Source: Lutibacter litoralis
GTDB taxonomy: Bacteria > Bacteroidota > Bacteroidia > Flavobacteriales > Flavobacteriaceae
DNA: 64,000 nucleotides
Direction of reading: 5' to 3'
Assembly: GCF_014646675.1 (NCBI RefSeq)
Contig: NZ_BMNS01000004.1
Location: 162,094-226,093 of the forward strand
How positions within the stretch are numbered: position 1 is the stretch's first letter; each line of letters starts with the position of its first letter. Both the position numbers and the translations under genes were made by a program. The notes beneath the pieces are model-generated. The model was given only the letters and a program-made list of their open reading frames with translations, had not been told where the DNA came from and did not search any database. Below are positions 19,680 to 27,896 of this stretch, one piece after another.

Positions 19680-19967
19680 TTAATTACCCGTAAACGGTGT
19701 TCCAAAGATGCCAACTGCAAGTTCTGCCCAAAAAAGAAAAAGTAAGGTCAGTAGCGCTGTTATAATCGCAATTTTATAATTTAATTTCGATACTTTTCTA
19801 ATAACAAAATCAACAACAAATCCTGTTCCTAGCAAAAATATTCCAGCAACTATAAAATCTAATAAACCCCAGTTGACTTCAATAGTAAATTGCATAGCTA
19901 ATAGTGGAATAAGCAATATCCCAAAAGTAAATAGAATAATGATTAGATATCTTTTGTTTGGAGCCAT
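19680..19967 (-). CDS. Small three-helix membrane protein
   Basis: A 95-aa protein with three hydrophobic helices (about residues 7-27, 34-55 and 67-88) and short charged connections (VIRKVSKLNYK). No conserved domain is recognised. A minus-strand -7 box lies upstream, supporting expression. It is separated by 113 nt from the glutamine synthetase family gene and lies downstream of the LysR gene on the same strand. Function is unknown. Confidence 0.7.
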   Translation of the reverse strand: MAPNKRYLIIILFTFGILLIPLLAMQFTIEVNWGLLDFIVAGIFLLGTGFVVDFVIRKVSKLNYKIAIITALLTLLFLFWAELAVGIFGTPFTGN

Positions 19968-20000
19968 AATAATTTGAAGTAAGTAGTAATTATGTATTTA

Positions 20001-20008
20001 CAAAAGTA
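20001..20008 (-). promoter_or_regulatory. -7 element of the small membrane protein gene
   Basis: Minus-strand TACTTTTG is an exact TAnnTTTG match, 33 nt before the ATG at 19967. Confidence 0.4.
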
Positions 20009-20069
20009 CAAAATGTTTAAATGGAAACCCAGCTACATTAATATTCAATTTATAAATTAATGCTCTCTT

Positions 20070-20981
20070 TTATTTTAAAATATTATGATGTTTAGTAATA
20101 TTTTCTAATATTTTCGGCAAAATAGGATTCCTGTTTTTCTTGCTCCAAATTGCAGATAAAATTGTGCGCTGAGGTATATTTTTCAACTCAATAAATTTTA
20201 CATTTTTAGTATAACCAGTTTGTAATGCGGTTGGAACTATAGAAATACCAAAGTTATGCTCAACTAATTTATAAATGGAAGTTGAATGCACTGTTTTGTG
20301 TGAAATAATAGGTGAAAAATTATAATAATCAAAAATCTGCATTATTTTTTGATAATAATTAGGGCTATAAGAAGCATCAAACATTATAAATGGTTCGTTT
20401 CTTAATTGAGAAATATTTTTAAAATTAGATTCATTCAACCAATGATTATTGGGTAAAACTAACGAAAAAGTATCTTCCAATATTGGAATTATTTCTAAAT
20501 CATTTGGCACACGTTCTAAACGAACAAAACCCAAATCAATTTCTTGAACTTGTAAATTTTCCACCTGTTTCTGGTTGTCCATTTCTTTTAAACTAAAATG
20601 AATGTTTGGGTAATTAGCGCGTATTTCAATTAATAATTCAGGAATAATATTTTGCATTGCCGAGCCCACATAACCAAAGTTTAAATTACCATCAATCCCA
20701 TCATTTAAACGTTTGGTATTATTTAAAATAATTTCTAATTCTTTTAGCGAAACATTTAATTCTTTATAAAGATATGCTCCAGCTTTGGTAAGCACAACAT
20801 TTCTATTATTTCTGTCGAAAAGCGTAACTCCCAACTCCACTTCCATTTGTTTAATCTGTCTGCTCAGTCCTGGTTGCGAAATAAATAAGCGTTCTGCGGC
20901 TTTTCTAAAATGTAATTCCTCTGCAACTGCTATAAAATAGTTGAGATGACGAAATTCTATTTGATTACCTTTGGTTATCAT
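20070..20981 (-). CDS. LysR-family transcriptional regulator divergent from hut
   Basis: A 303-aa LysR-type regulator. The N-terminal winged helix-turn-helix is FRHLNYFIAVAEELHFRKAAERLFISQPGLSRQIKQME..LG. The effector domain (~95-295) has two Rossmann-like lobes (NFGYVGSAMQNIIPELL, DLGFVRLE, LNESNFKNISQL). It is divergently transcribed from hutH with only 68 nt between start codons, so it is the probable regulator of histidine use. Flavobacterial hut regulation by LysR is inferred from context. The likely inducer would be histidine or urocanate. Confidence 0.92.
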   Translation of the reverse strand: MITKGNQIEFRHLNYFIAVAEELHFRKAAERLFISQPGLSRQIKQMEVELGVTLFDRNNRNVVLTKAGAYLYKELNVSLKELEIILNNTKRLNDGIDGNLNFGYVGSAMQNIIPELLIEIRANYPNIHFSLKEMDNQKQVENLQVQEIDLGFVRLERVPNDLEIIPILEDTFSLVLPNNHWLNESNFKNISQLRNEPFIMFDASYSPNYYQKIMQIFDYYNFSPIISHKTVHSTSIYKLVEHNFGISIVPTALQTGYTKNVKFIELKNIPQRTILSAIWSKKNRNPILPKILENITKHHNILK

Positions 20982-20986
20982 TAATA

Positions 20987-21004
20987 AACAATATTAGTAT
21001 TGTT
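20987..21004. promoter_or_regulatory. Palindrome overlapping the hutH -33 region (candidate LysR operator)
   Basis: AACAATA-TTAG-TATTGTT has perfect 7-bp arms and a 4-nt centre, and contains a T-N11-A core. It covers the hutH -33 TTG and lies at the predicted transcript start of the LysR gene, so a bound regulator could control both. Confidence 0.5.
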
Positions 21005-21030
21005 AAGCATCAAATATAATAGTAAATTTG
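21000..21030 (+). promoter_or_regulatory. Promoter of hutH-hutU-hutI
   Basis: TTG (21000-21002), a 20-nt spacer and TAAATTTG (21023-21030) fit the Bacteroidota promoter. The start codon follows 19 nt after the -7 box. Confidence 0.6.
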
Positions 21031-21040
21031 TTAAAAACAA
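21011..21040 (-). promoter_or_regulatory. Promoter of the LysR gene, interleaved with the hutH promoter
   Basis: On the minus strand, TTG (21040-21038), a 19-nt spacer and TATATTTG (21018-21011) fit the consensus. It overlaps the hutH promoter, so the two cannot be occupied together. Confidence 0.55.
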
Positions 21041-21049
21041 GGACATAGG

Positions 21050-22597
21050 ATGTTTAAATATGGAATAGATACACTTTCAGTTGGTAAAGTTTTACAAATA
21101 TTAAATGGTGAACTTGAAGGCCAAATTACGAGTGAAGCTGTGAATAAAATACAGGCTTGTCATGAAATTGTATTAAAAACGGCCAAAAACGACAAAGCTG
21201 TTTACGGTATTAATACAGGTTTTGGACCTTTATGCGATACTAGAATTTCAAAAGATAAAACTAGCGAACTACAACGTAAAATATTACTAAGCCATTCTGT
21301 AGGAGTGGGAAATCCAATAGATCAAGATTTAGCAAAATTGATGCTTATTTTAAAAGTTCAATCATTATCCCAAGGATTTTCAGGGATTTCAATGGAAGTT
21401 TTAAACCGAATTTTATGGCATATAAAAAATGACATAATTCCAATGGTTCCGGAACAAGGTTCTGTTGGTGCTTCTGGTGATTTATGTCCATTATCGCATT
21501 TATTTTTGCCATTAATTGGTGAGGGTAAAGTATATTATAACAATGAATTAGTTGAAACATCTGTAGTTTTGGAAAAATTTAATTTAGAGCCGATCGAATT
21601 ACATCCAAAAGCAGGTTTAGCGTTGATAAATGGTACGCAGTTCATTTTGGCGCACGCAGTTATGGTAGTTGATAAAATGTATAAATGTTTATCACATGCC
21701 GATTTAATTGGAAGTTTAATGATTGAAGGTTTAATGGGTTCTCAAACTCCATTTTATAAAGAATTACACCAAACAAGACCTTATAAAGGAAATATTCATG
21801 TAGCTGCAAGAATGCGGACTTTTTTAAAGGATTCTGAAATAGGAAATTCTCATACAAATTGTGGAAAAGTTCAAGACCCATATTCAATGCGTTGTATTCC
21901 ACAAGTACACGGAAGTTCCAGAAATGCTTGGTTACATTTAAAAGAAGTTGTTGAAACCGAAATGAATTCAGTAACTGATAATCCTGTTATAATTTCTGAA
22001 GATTTAATAATTAGCGGTGGCAGTTTTCACGGCCAGCCTTTAGCAATGCCTTTGGATTATGCTTGTTTGGCATCTGCGGAATTAGGGAGTATTTCCGATA
22101 GAAGAACATATTTATCTTTGGAAGGAAAATACGAAGGAACACCACGTTTATTATTAAATGATACTGGCTTAAATTCTGGTTTTATGATTCTGCAATACAC
22201 CACAGCTGCGTTAGTTAGTGAAAATAAAGGTTTATGTTTTCCGGCAAGTGCTGATAGTATTCCAACTTCATTGGGTCAAGAAGACCACGTGAGTATGGGT
22301 TCAATTTCTGGAAGAAAAACATTGCGGGTTCTTAATAATTTAGAAAAAATATTAGCTATTGAGATGTTGTGCGCAGCACAAGCATTTGACTTTAGAAAGC
22401 CGTTACATTCCAGTAAAATATTAAATAAAGTTCATCAAGTAATTCGTTCAACAATTGAACATACTACTGAAGATAGAATTTTTGCTTTAGACATTGAAAA
22501 AGCAATTAAAATTCTAAAATCTAACAAATTATTGGCTATTACTTCAGAAAAAAGTAATTCATATAGCGAGTTTGATGCAGAATTTGAAACATATTAA
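21050..22597 (+). CDS. hutH: Histidine ammonia-lyase
   Basis: A 515-aa enzyme converting histidine to urocanate and ammonia. The autocatalytic MIO cofactor triad Ala-Ser-Gly is at residues 141-143 in EQGSVGASGDLCPLSH. The YGINTGFGPL loop with its active-site Tyr and the DNP-containing SVTDNPVI segment are present, as is SIPTSLGQEDHVSMGS near the C-terminal half. Length is typical. It is first of a three-gene operon, 9 nt ahead of hutU. Confidence 0.97.
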   Translation: MFKYGIDTLSVGKVLQILNGELEGQITSEAVNKIQACHEIVLKTAKNDKAVYGINTGFGPLCDTRISKDKTSELQRKILLSHSVGVGNPIDQDLAKLMLILKVQSLSQGFSGISMEVLNRILWHIKNDIIPMVPEQGSVGASGDLCPLSHLFLPLIGEGKVYYNNELVETSVVLEKFNLEPIELHPKAGLALINGTQFILAHAVMVVDKMYKCLSHADLIGSLMIEGLMGSQTPFYKELHQTRPYKGNIHVAARMRTFLKDSEIGNSHTNCGKVQDPYSMRCIPQVHGSSRNAWLHLKEVVETEMNSVTDNPVIISEDLIISGGSFHGQPLAMPLDYACLASAELGSISDRRTYLSLEGKYEGTPRLLLNDTGLNSGFMILQYTTAALVSENKGLCFPASADSIPTSLGQEDHVSMGSISGRKTLRVLNNLEKILAIEMLCAAQAFDFRKPLHSSKILNKVHQVIRSTIEHTTEDRIFALDIEKAIKILKSNKLLAITSEKSNSYSEFDAEFETY

Positions 22598-22606
22598 GAT
22601 ATTATT

Positions 22607-24622
22607 ATGATTAGTTCCACATATACCAATTTTCAAAAACAAATTTTACAAGGAATCCCCTCGGAATTACCTGTAAAAAAAGCATATCCAATAAATGGCA
22701 ATCCAGCACCAAAACGAAAAGATATACTTTCGGTTGAAGAAAAACAATTAGCCATAAGAAATGCATTACGTTATTTTCCTGAAAAATGGCATTCCGAATT
22801 AGCTATTGAATTTGCTAAAGAATTAAAAACATTTGGTCGTATTTATATGCACCGTTTTAAACCAAATTACGAGTTGTTTGCACGACCTATTGAAGCATAT
22901 CCTGCAAAATCTCAGCAAGCAGCAGGAATTATGTTAATGATTCAAAATAATTTAAATCCTGCAGTTGCTCAACATCCAGATGAACTGATAACTTATGGTG
23001 GAAATGGGGCTGTTTTTCAAAATTGGGCACAATATTTAGTTACAATGCAATATTTAGCTAGAATGACTGATGAACAAACATTGCACTTATATTCAGGACA
23101 TCCAATGGGATTGTTCCCTTCTTCTAAAGAAGCTCCAAGAGTAGTTGTAACAAACGGAATGATGGTTCCAAATTACTCTAAACAAGATGATTGGGAGAAA
23201 TTTAATGCGTTAGGAGTTACACAATATGGTCAAATGACAGCAGGTTCTTTTATGTATATTGGTCCGCAAGGAATTGTTCACGGAACAACAATTACTGTAA
23301 TGAATGCTTTCAGAAAAATATTAAACTCAACTGAAAACCCAGCTGGAAAAATATTTTTAACTTCTGGATTAGGTGGTATGAGTGGCGCACAACCAAAAGC
23401 AGGAAATATTGCTGGTTGTATTACTGTTTGTGCCGAAGTAAATGCAAAAGCAGCTACAAAAAGACACGAACAAGGTTGGATAGATGTGTTGATTGATAAT
23501 TTAGATGAATTGGTAATTCGTGTAAAGCAAGCACAAAAAAATAATGAAATTGTTTCAATAGCCTTTATAGGAAATATTGTGGATGTTTGGGAGTGTTTTG
23601 ATACTGAAAATATTTATATCCATGTAGGTTCAGACCAAACTTCATTGCACAATCCTTGGTCAGGTGGTTATTATCCAGTTGGTTTAACTTTTGAAGAAAG
23701 TAACGATTTAATAAGAAATAATCCTGAAGCATTTAAGAACAAAGTTCAGGAATCATTGGTTCGTCAGACTAATTCTATCAACAATCACGCGGCAAAAGGC
23801 ACTTACTTTTTCGATTATGGAAATGCTTTTTTATTGGAAGCCTCGCGAGCAGGTGCAGCTATTTTTGCAGAAAATAACATCGATTTTAAATATCCTTCTT
23901 ATGTACAAGATATTTTAGGTCCTATGTGTTTTGACTATGGTTTTGGCCCCTTTAGATGGGTATGTACATCAGGAAAAAGTGAAGATTTAGATAAAACGGA
24001 TGCAATTGCAATGAAAATATTAACTGAAATTATGGAAAATTCTCCAAAAGAAATTCAGTTGCAAATGCAAGACAATATTACGTGGATTAAAAATGCAAAG
24101 GCAAATAAATTAGTAGTTGGTTCACAAGCACGTATTTTATATGCTGATGCAGAAGGAAGAGTTAAAATTGCTGAAGCTTTTAACAAAGCTATTGCTAGTG
24201 GCGAAATTGGTGCTGTAGTTTTAGGCCGTGATCACCACGATGTTAGCGGGACAGATTCTCCCTACAGAGAAACCAGTAATATTTATGATGGAAGCAAATT
24301 TACCGCTGATATGGCAATTCATAATGTAATTGGAGACAGTTTTAGAGGTGCCACTTGGGTTTCTATTCACAATGGTGGCGGTGTTGGTTGGGGCGAAGTA
24401 ATAAATGGCGGTTTCGGAATGTTATTAGATGGAACCAAAGAAGCGGATAGACGATTAAAAAGCATGTTGTTTTATGATGTAAATAACGGAATTGCACGCA
24501 GAAGTTGGGCCAGAAATGATGAAGCTTTGTTTGCTATTAAACGTGAAATGGAACGAAGACCAGATTTAAAAGTAACTTTACCTAATATTGTTGAAGATTC
24601 TATTTTAAAAAACCTTTTTTAA
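22607..24622 (+). CDS. hutU: Urocanate hydratase
   Basis: A 671-aa urocanase that hydrates urocanate to imidazolonepropionate using tightly bound NAD+. Family stretches include LITYGGNGAVFQNWAQY, YSGHPMGLFPSS, LTSGLGGMSGAQPKAG (nucleotide-binding region), DQTSLHNPWSGGYYP, GPFRWVCTSG and VGWGEVINGGFGMLLDG. It is longer than the ~555-aa proteobacterial enzyme, as is usual for the longer urocanase subtype. The final base of its stop codon is the first base of the hutI ATG. Confidence 0.96.
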   Translation: MISSTYTNFQKQILQGIPSELPVKKAYPINGNPAPKRKDILSVEEKQLAIRNALRYFPEKWHSELAIEFAKELKTFGRIYMHRFKPNYELFARPIEAYPAKSQQAAGIMLMIQNNLNPAVAQHPDELITYGGNGAVFQNWAQYLVTMQYLARMTDEQTLHLYSGHPMGLFPSSKEAPRVVVTNGMMVPNYSKQDDWEKFNALGVTQYGQMTAGSFMYIGPQGIVHGTTITVMNAFRKILNSTENPAGKIFLTSGLGGMSGAQPKAGNIAGCITVCAEVNAKAATKRHEQGWIDVLIDNLDELVIRVKQAQKNNEIVSIAFIGNIVDVWECFDTENIYIHVGSDQTSLHNPWSGGYYPVGLTFEESNDLIRNNPEAFKNKVQESLVRQTNSINNHAAKGTYFFDYGNAFLLEASRAGAAIFAENNIDFKYPSYVQDILGPMCFDYGFGPFRWVCTSGKSEDLDKTDAIAMKILTEIMENSPKEIQLQMQDNITWIKNAKANKLVVGSQARILYADAEGRVKIAEAFNKAIASGEIGAVVLGRDHHDVSGTDSPYRETSNIYDGSKFTADMAIHNVIGDSFRGATWVSIHNGGGVGWGEVINGGFGMLLDGTKEADRRLKSMLFYDVNNGIARRSWARNDEALFAIKREMERRPDLKVTLPNIVEDSILKNLF

Positions 24623-25863
24623 TGCGCACTTTATTTAAAAACATAAAAGAACTAATTCAAGTTAGAGAGCAACCTGTTTCATTTTTAGCAGGAGCTGAAA
24701 TGAAATTATTACCAACTATTAAAAATGCTTTTTTATTGGTTGAAAACGGTATTATTGCTGATTTTGGAAAAATGGAGAAATGTCCAACTATTTTAGTTGA
24801 TGAAATTATTGATACTACAGGAAAAATGATGTTACCATCTTGGTGCGATTCGCATACACATATTGTATATGCAGGAAATCGTGAAGGTGAATTTGTAGAT
24901 AGAATTAATGGACTGTCTTATGAAGAAATTGCAACTAATGGTGGTGGAATTTTAAATTCAGCAAAAAAATTACAGGAAACTTCAGAAGAAGATTTATACC
25001 AACAGAGCAAAATTCGCTTAGAAGAAGTAATACAATTAGGTACCGGTGCAATTGAGATTAAATCGGGTTACGGTTTAACAGTTGAAGCCGAATTAAAAAT
25101 GTTGCGTATAATAAAACGCTTAAAAGAAAACTATTCAATACCCATAAAAGCTACTTTTTTAGGAGCACATGCACTTCCTTCAAAATATAAAAACAATAAA
25201 CAAGCTTATTTACAACTATTGGTTGATGAAATACTTCCAGTAATTGCCAAAGAAAAGTTAGCTGATTATATAGATATTTTCTGTGAAACAGGATATTTTA
25301 CAGTTGCAGATACTGAGTCCATTTTAAAAGCAGGAAAAAAATATGGACTTATTCCTAAAATTCATGTCAACCAATTTAATGCTATTGGAGGTGTACAAGC
25401 TGGTGTAAATTTTAATGCGTTATCCGTTGATCATTTAGAAGTAATGCGAAATGAAGATATCGAAGCCTTGAAAAACACTAATACAATGCCTGTAGCTTTG
25501 CCAAGTTGTTCTTATTTTTTAAGTATTCCATATACGCCTGCCCGAAAAATGCTAGACGCTGGATTACCATTAGCTTTAGCAACAGATTACAACCCAGGAT
25601 CAACTCCTTCTGGAAATATGAATTTTGTAGTTTCAACAGCCTGTATTAAAATGAAAATGACTCCTGAAGAAGCTATAAATGCAGCTACAATTAATGGTGC
25701 TTACGCTATGGGATTGGAAAAAAAAGTCGGTTCAATTACTATCGGGAAACAGGCTAATTTAATACTTACAAAGCCTATTAATTCATATAGCTTTATTCCG
25801 TATTCTTTCGGAAATCATCAAATTGAAAAGATTTATTTAAAAGGTGAGTATTGGAAACGTTAA
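24622..25863 (+). CDS. hutI: Imidazolonepropionase
   Basis: A 413-aa amidohydrolase that opens imidazolone-5-propionate to formiminoglutamate. The metal ligands CDSHTHIVYAGNREGEF, the IEIKSGYGL lysine region, FLGAHALPSKY, HVNQFNAIGG, SVDHLE and ATDYNPGSTPS all lie in the expected order. It overlaps hutU by 1 nt and ends the operon. No formiminoglutamate hydrolase or formyltransferase gene follows; the next gene is convergent and unrelated. Confidence 0.97.
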   Translation: MRTLFKNIKELIQVREQPVSFLAGAEMKLLPTIKNAFLLVENGIIADFGKMEKCPTILVDEIIDTTGKMMLPSWCDSHTHIVYAGNREGEFVDRINGLSYEEIATNGGGILNSAKKLQETSEEDLYQQSKIRLEEVIQLGTGAIEIKSGYGLTVEAELKMLRIIKRLKENYSIPIKATFLGAHALPSKYKNNKQAYLQLLVDEILPVIAKEKLADYIDIFCETGYFTVADTESILKAGKKYGLIPKIHVNQFNAIGGVQAGVNFNALSVDHLEVMRNEDIEALKNTNTMPVALPSCSYFLSIPYTPARKMLDAGLPLALATDYNPGSTPSGNMNFVVSTACIKMKMTPEEAINAATINGAYAMGLEKKVGSITIGKQANLILTKPINSYSFIPYSFGNHQIEKIYLKGEYWKR

Positions 25864-25872
25864 AAGCTTAAT

Positions 25873-26361
25873 TCAATAATACAACCCATTTTTAACTATA
25901 GATTGTATTGCTTTTTTTTCGTGAACAACTAGTTGATTATAACTATCGATATCCATTGTGCTTTTTGCGGCAATAAATTGTTTTTTATAATCTTTAAGTA
26001 TTTCATTAAAAATTAATGACACTCTTTCTAAATGAAAATCTGAGGTAATTATTGTTAAATTACAGTTTTCTACCGTTTTTAAAATCTCTTTCACTTTTAC
26101 AGCATCATCAACAGTATTTTGAGACAATGCAAATTGTAAAAACACATCTTCTGGAATTCCTTTTTTTATTAAATATGTTTTTGCCAAAGAGGCGTGCGAA
26201 TACTTTGAGATATTAAAATGTTTTCCCCAGCCTCCAGTACAAAGTATTAAATCTCCTTTCTTAAAATTTTGTTTACAACAATTTAAACGTTCTAAAGAAA
26301 GATCCCCTAATTCTCCAGTTGGAGAGTTAGGGGAACCTAAAACAATTAGTATATTTTTCAT
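25873..26361 (-). CDS. DUF218 (YdcF/SanA-like) domain protein
   Basis: A 162-aa protein with the DUF218 alpha/beta fold: ILIVLGSPN at the start, LILCTGGWGK, the NTVDDAVKVKEIL helix and ITSDFHLERVSLIFNEI. No transmembrane segment is present, unlike SanA or ElyC, so this is a cytoplasmic or peripheral member similar to YdcF. Family function is poorly defined (S-adenosylmethionine binding has been reported for YdcF). It is convergent with hutI across 9 nt. It lies 135 nt downstream of the phosphohexomutase gene, with a repeat in the gap. Confidence 0.8.
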   Translation of the reverse strand: MKNILIVLGSPNSPTGELGDLSLERLNCCKQNFKKGDLILCTGGWGKHFNISKYSHASLAKTYLIKKGIPEDVFLQFALSQNTVDDAVKVKEILKTVENCNLTIITSDFHLERVSLIFNEILKDYKKQFIAAKSTMDIDSYNQLVVHEKKAIQSIVKNGLYY

Positions 26362-26405
26362 ATTTAACTTAAATAACTTAATATCATATTTTATCTTATA
26401 TTGTT

Positions 26406-26471
26406 AAAACTGCGTAGTCAGGTATCTATTTTGATACTTGGGTTTGGATTGTTGCTTTCGCAGAAATGACA
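26406..26471. repeat. Small intergenic inverted-repeat element
   Basis: The element has end blocks CTGCG (26410-26414) and CGCAG (26459-26463), and an internal stem GTATC/GATAC (26422-26437). It is followed by AAATGACA. It resembles a worn copy of the CTGCGTAGGCAG-type flavobacterial interspersed repeat (from memory). It is transcribed into the 3' side of the nag operon and might end or stabilise that message. Confidence 0.4.
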
Positions 26472-26496
26472 TTTAGTTTTAAATTAAAACAAACCG

Positions 26497-27879
26497 TTAA
26501 ATTATTTCTTTAATCTCTTTAATAATACGAATTGCTAAATTATCAGCTCCTTGTTGCGAGGTACTTTCAGTATAAATTCTAATAATTGGTTCTGTATTAG
26601 ATTTTCTCAAATGTACCCATTCCGAAGCAAAATTTATTTTCACACCATCTATAGTGCTAATATCTTCATTCTTATATTTTGAAGCCATTTGTTCTAAAAT
26701 AGCATCCACATTTATTTCAGGAGTTAATTCTATTTTATTTTTACTCATAAAGTAGCTTGGATAGGACGCTCTTAACGCTTTACAAGATATTTTTAAACTT
26801 GCCAAATGCGATAAAAACAATGCAACACCAACTAAAGAATCTCTTCCATAATGTGATTCTGGATAAATAATTCCACCGTTTCCTTCACCTCCAATTACCG
26901 CTTTTGAAGCTTTCATTAATTCAACAACATTTACTTCTCCTACTGCACTTGCTTGGTAATTACCACCATGTTTCTCGGTAATATCTCTCAAGGCTCTTGA
27001 TGAAGATAAATTAGAAACTGTATTTCCCTTTGTTTTTCCTAACACATAATCTGCACAAGCAACCAAGGTATATTCTTCACCAAACATAGAGCCGTCTTCG
27101 CAAACCAACGCCAACCTATCAACATCTGGATCTACCACAATTCCTAAATCGGCTTTTTCTTTAACAACCAATTCTGAAATAGCCGTTAAATGCTCTTTTA
27201 GAGGTTCAGGATTGTGCGGAAATTGTCCGTTTGGTGTGCAATACAATTCTATACATTCAACACCAAGTTCTTTTAACAAGGCTGGAATAGCGATTCCTCC
27301 TGTTGAATTTACTGCATCTACAACTACTTTAAAATTTGCATTTTTAATAGCTTCAATAGCAACTAAAGGTAAGTTTAAAACTTCAGCAATATGTTTTTCA
27401 ATATACTGTTGATTTTTTTTATAACGACCTAGATCATCAACTTCAGCAAATAAATACGCATCATTTTCAGCAATATTTAATACTTTTTCCCCTTCTGCTG
27501 CATTTAAAAATTCACCTTTTTCATTTAGTAATTTAAGGGCATTCCATTGCTTTGGATTATGACTAGCAGTAATTATAATTCCACCATCTGCATTTTCTAA
27601 AGGCACAGCAATTTCAACGGTTGGTGTAGTTGATAAACCAACATCAACAACATCAATTCCCAATCCAACCAAGGTATTACAAACCAAGCTACTTACCATT
27701 TTACCAGAAATTCTGGCATCTCTTCCTACTACTACTTTTAGCCTGTTTTTTTCTAAATTATTTTTAAGCCACATTCCATAAGCGGCAGCAAATTTCACAG
27801 CATCTATTGGAGTTAAATTATTATTTACCTCACCACCAATAGTACCTCGAATTCCTGAAATTGATTTTATTAATGCCAT
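26497..27879 (-). CDS. glmM: Phosphoglucosamine mutase-type phosphohexomutase
   Basis: A 460-aa alpha-D-phosphohexomutase. The active-site phosphoserine is Ser106 in IIITASHNPKQWNALK. The metal-binding loop is VVDPDVDRLALV, the sugar loop is GGEGNGGIIYP, and the phosphate-binding end has RKSNTEPIIRIYTES. GlmM normally interconverts glucosamine-6-P and -1-P for UDP-GlcNAc synthesis. Being last in an operon with a hexosamine 1-kinase and NagB, it could instead move the phosphate of (N-acetyl)glucosamine from C1 to C6 for catabolism. Whether it is the essential housekeeping enzyme or a second, catabolic copy cannot be told here. Confidence 0.85.
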   Translation of the reverse strand: MALIKSISGIRGTIGGEVNNNLTPIDAVKFAAAYGMWLKNNLEKNRLKVVVGRDARISGKMVSSLVCNTLVGLGIDVVDVGLSTTPTVEIAVPLENADGGIIITASHNPKQWNALKLLNEKGEFLNAAEGEKVLNIAENDAYLFAEVDDLGRYKKNQQYIEKHIAEVLNLPLVAIEAIKNANFKVVVDAVNSTGGIAIPALLKELGVECIELYCTPNGQFPHNPEPLKEHLTAISELVVKEKADLGIVVDPDVDRLALVCEDGSMFGEEYTLVACADYVLGKTKGNTVSNLSSSRALRDITEKHGGNYQASAVGEVNVVELMKASKAVIGGEGNGGIIYPESHYGRDSLVGVALFLSHLASLKISCKALRASYPSYFMSKNKIELTPEINVDAILEQMASKYKNEDISTIDGVKINFASEWVHLRKSNTEPIIRIYTESTSQQGADNLAIRIIKEIKEII

Positions 27880-27896
27880 TTTAATTTAATTTTTAT

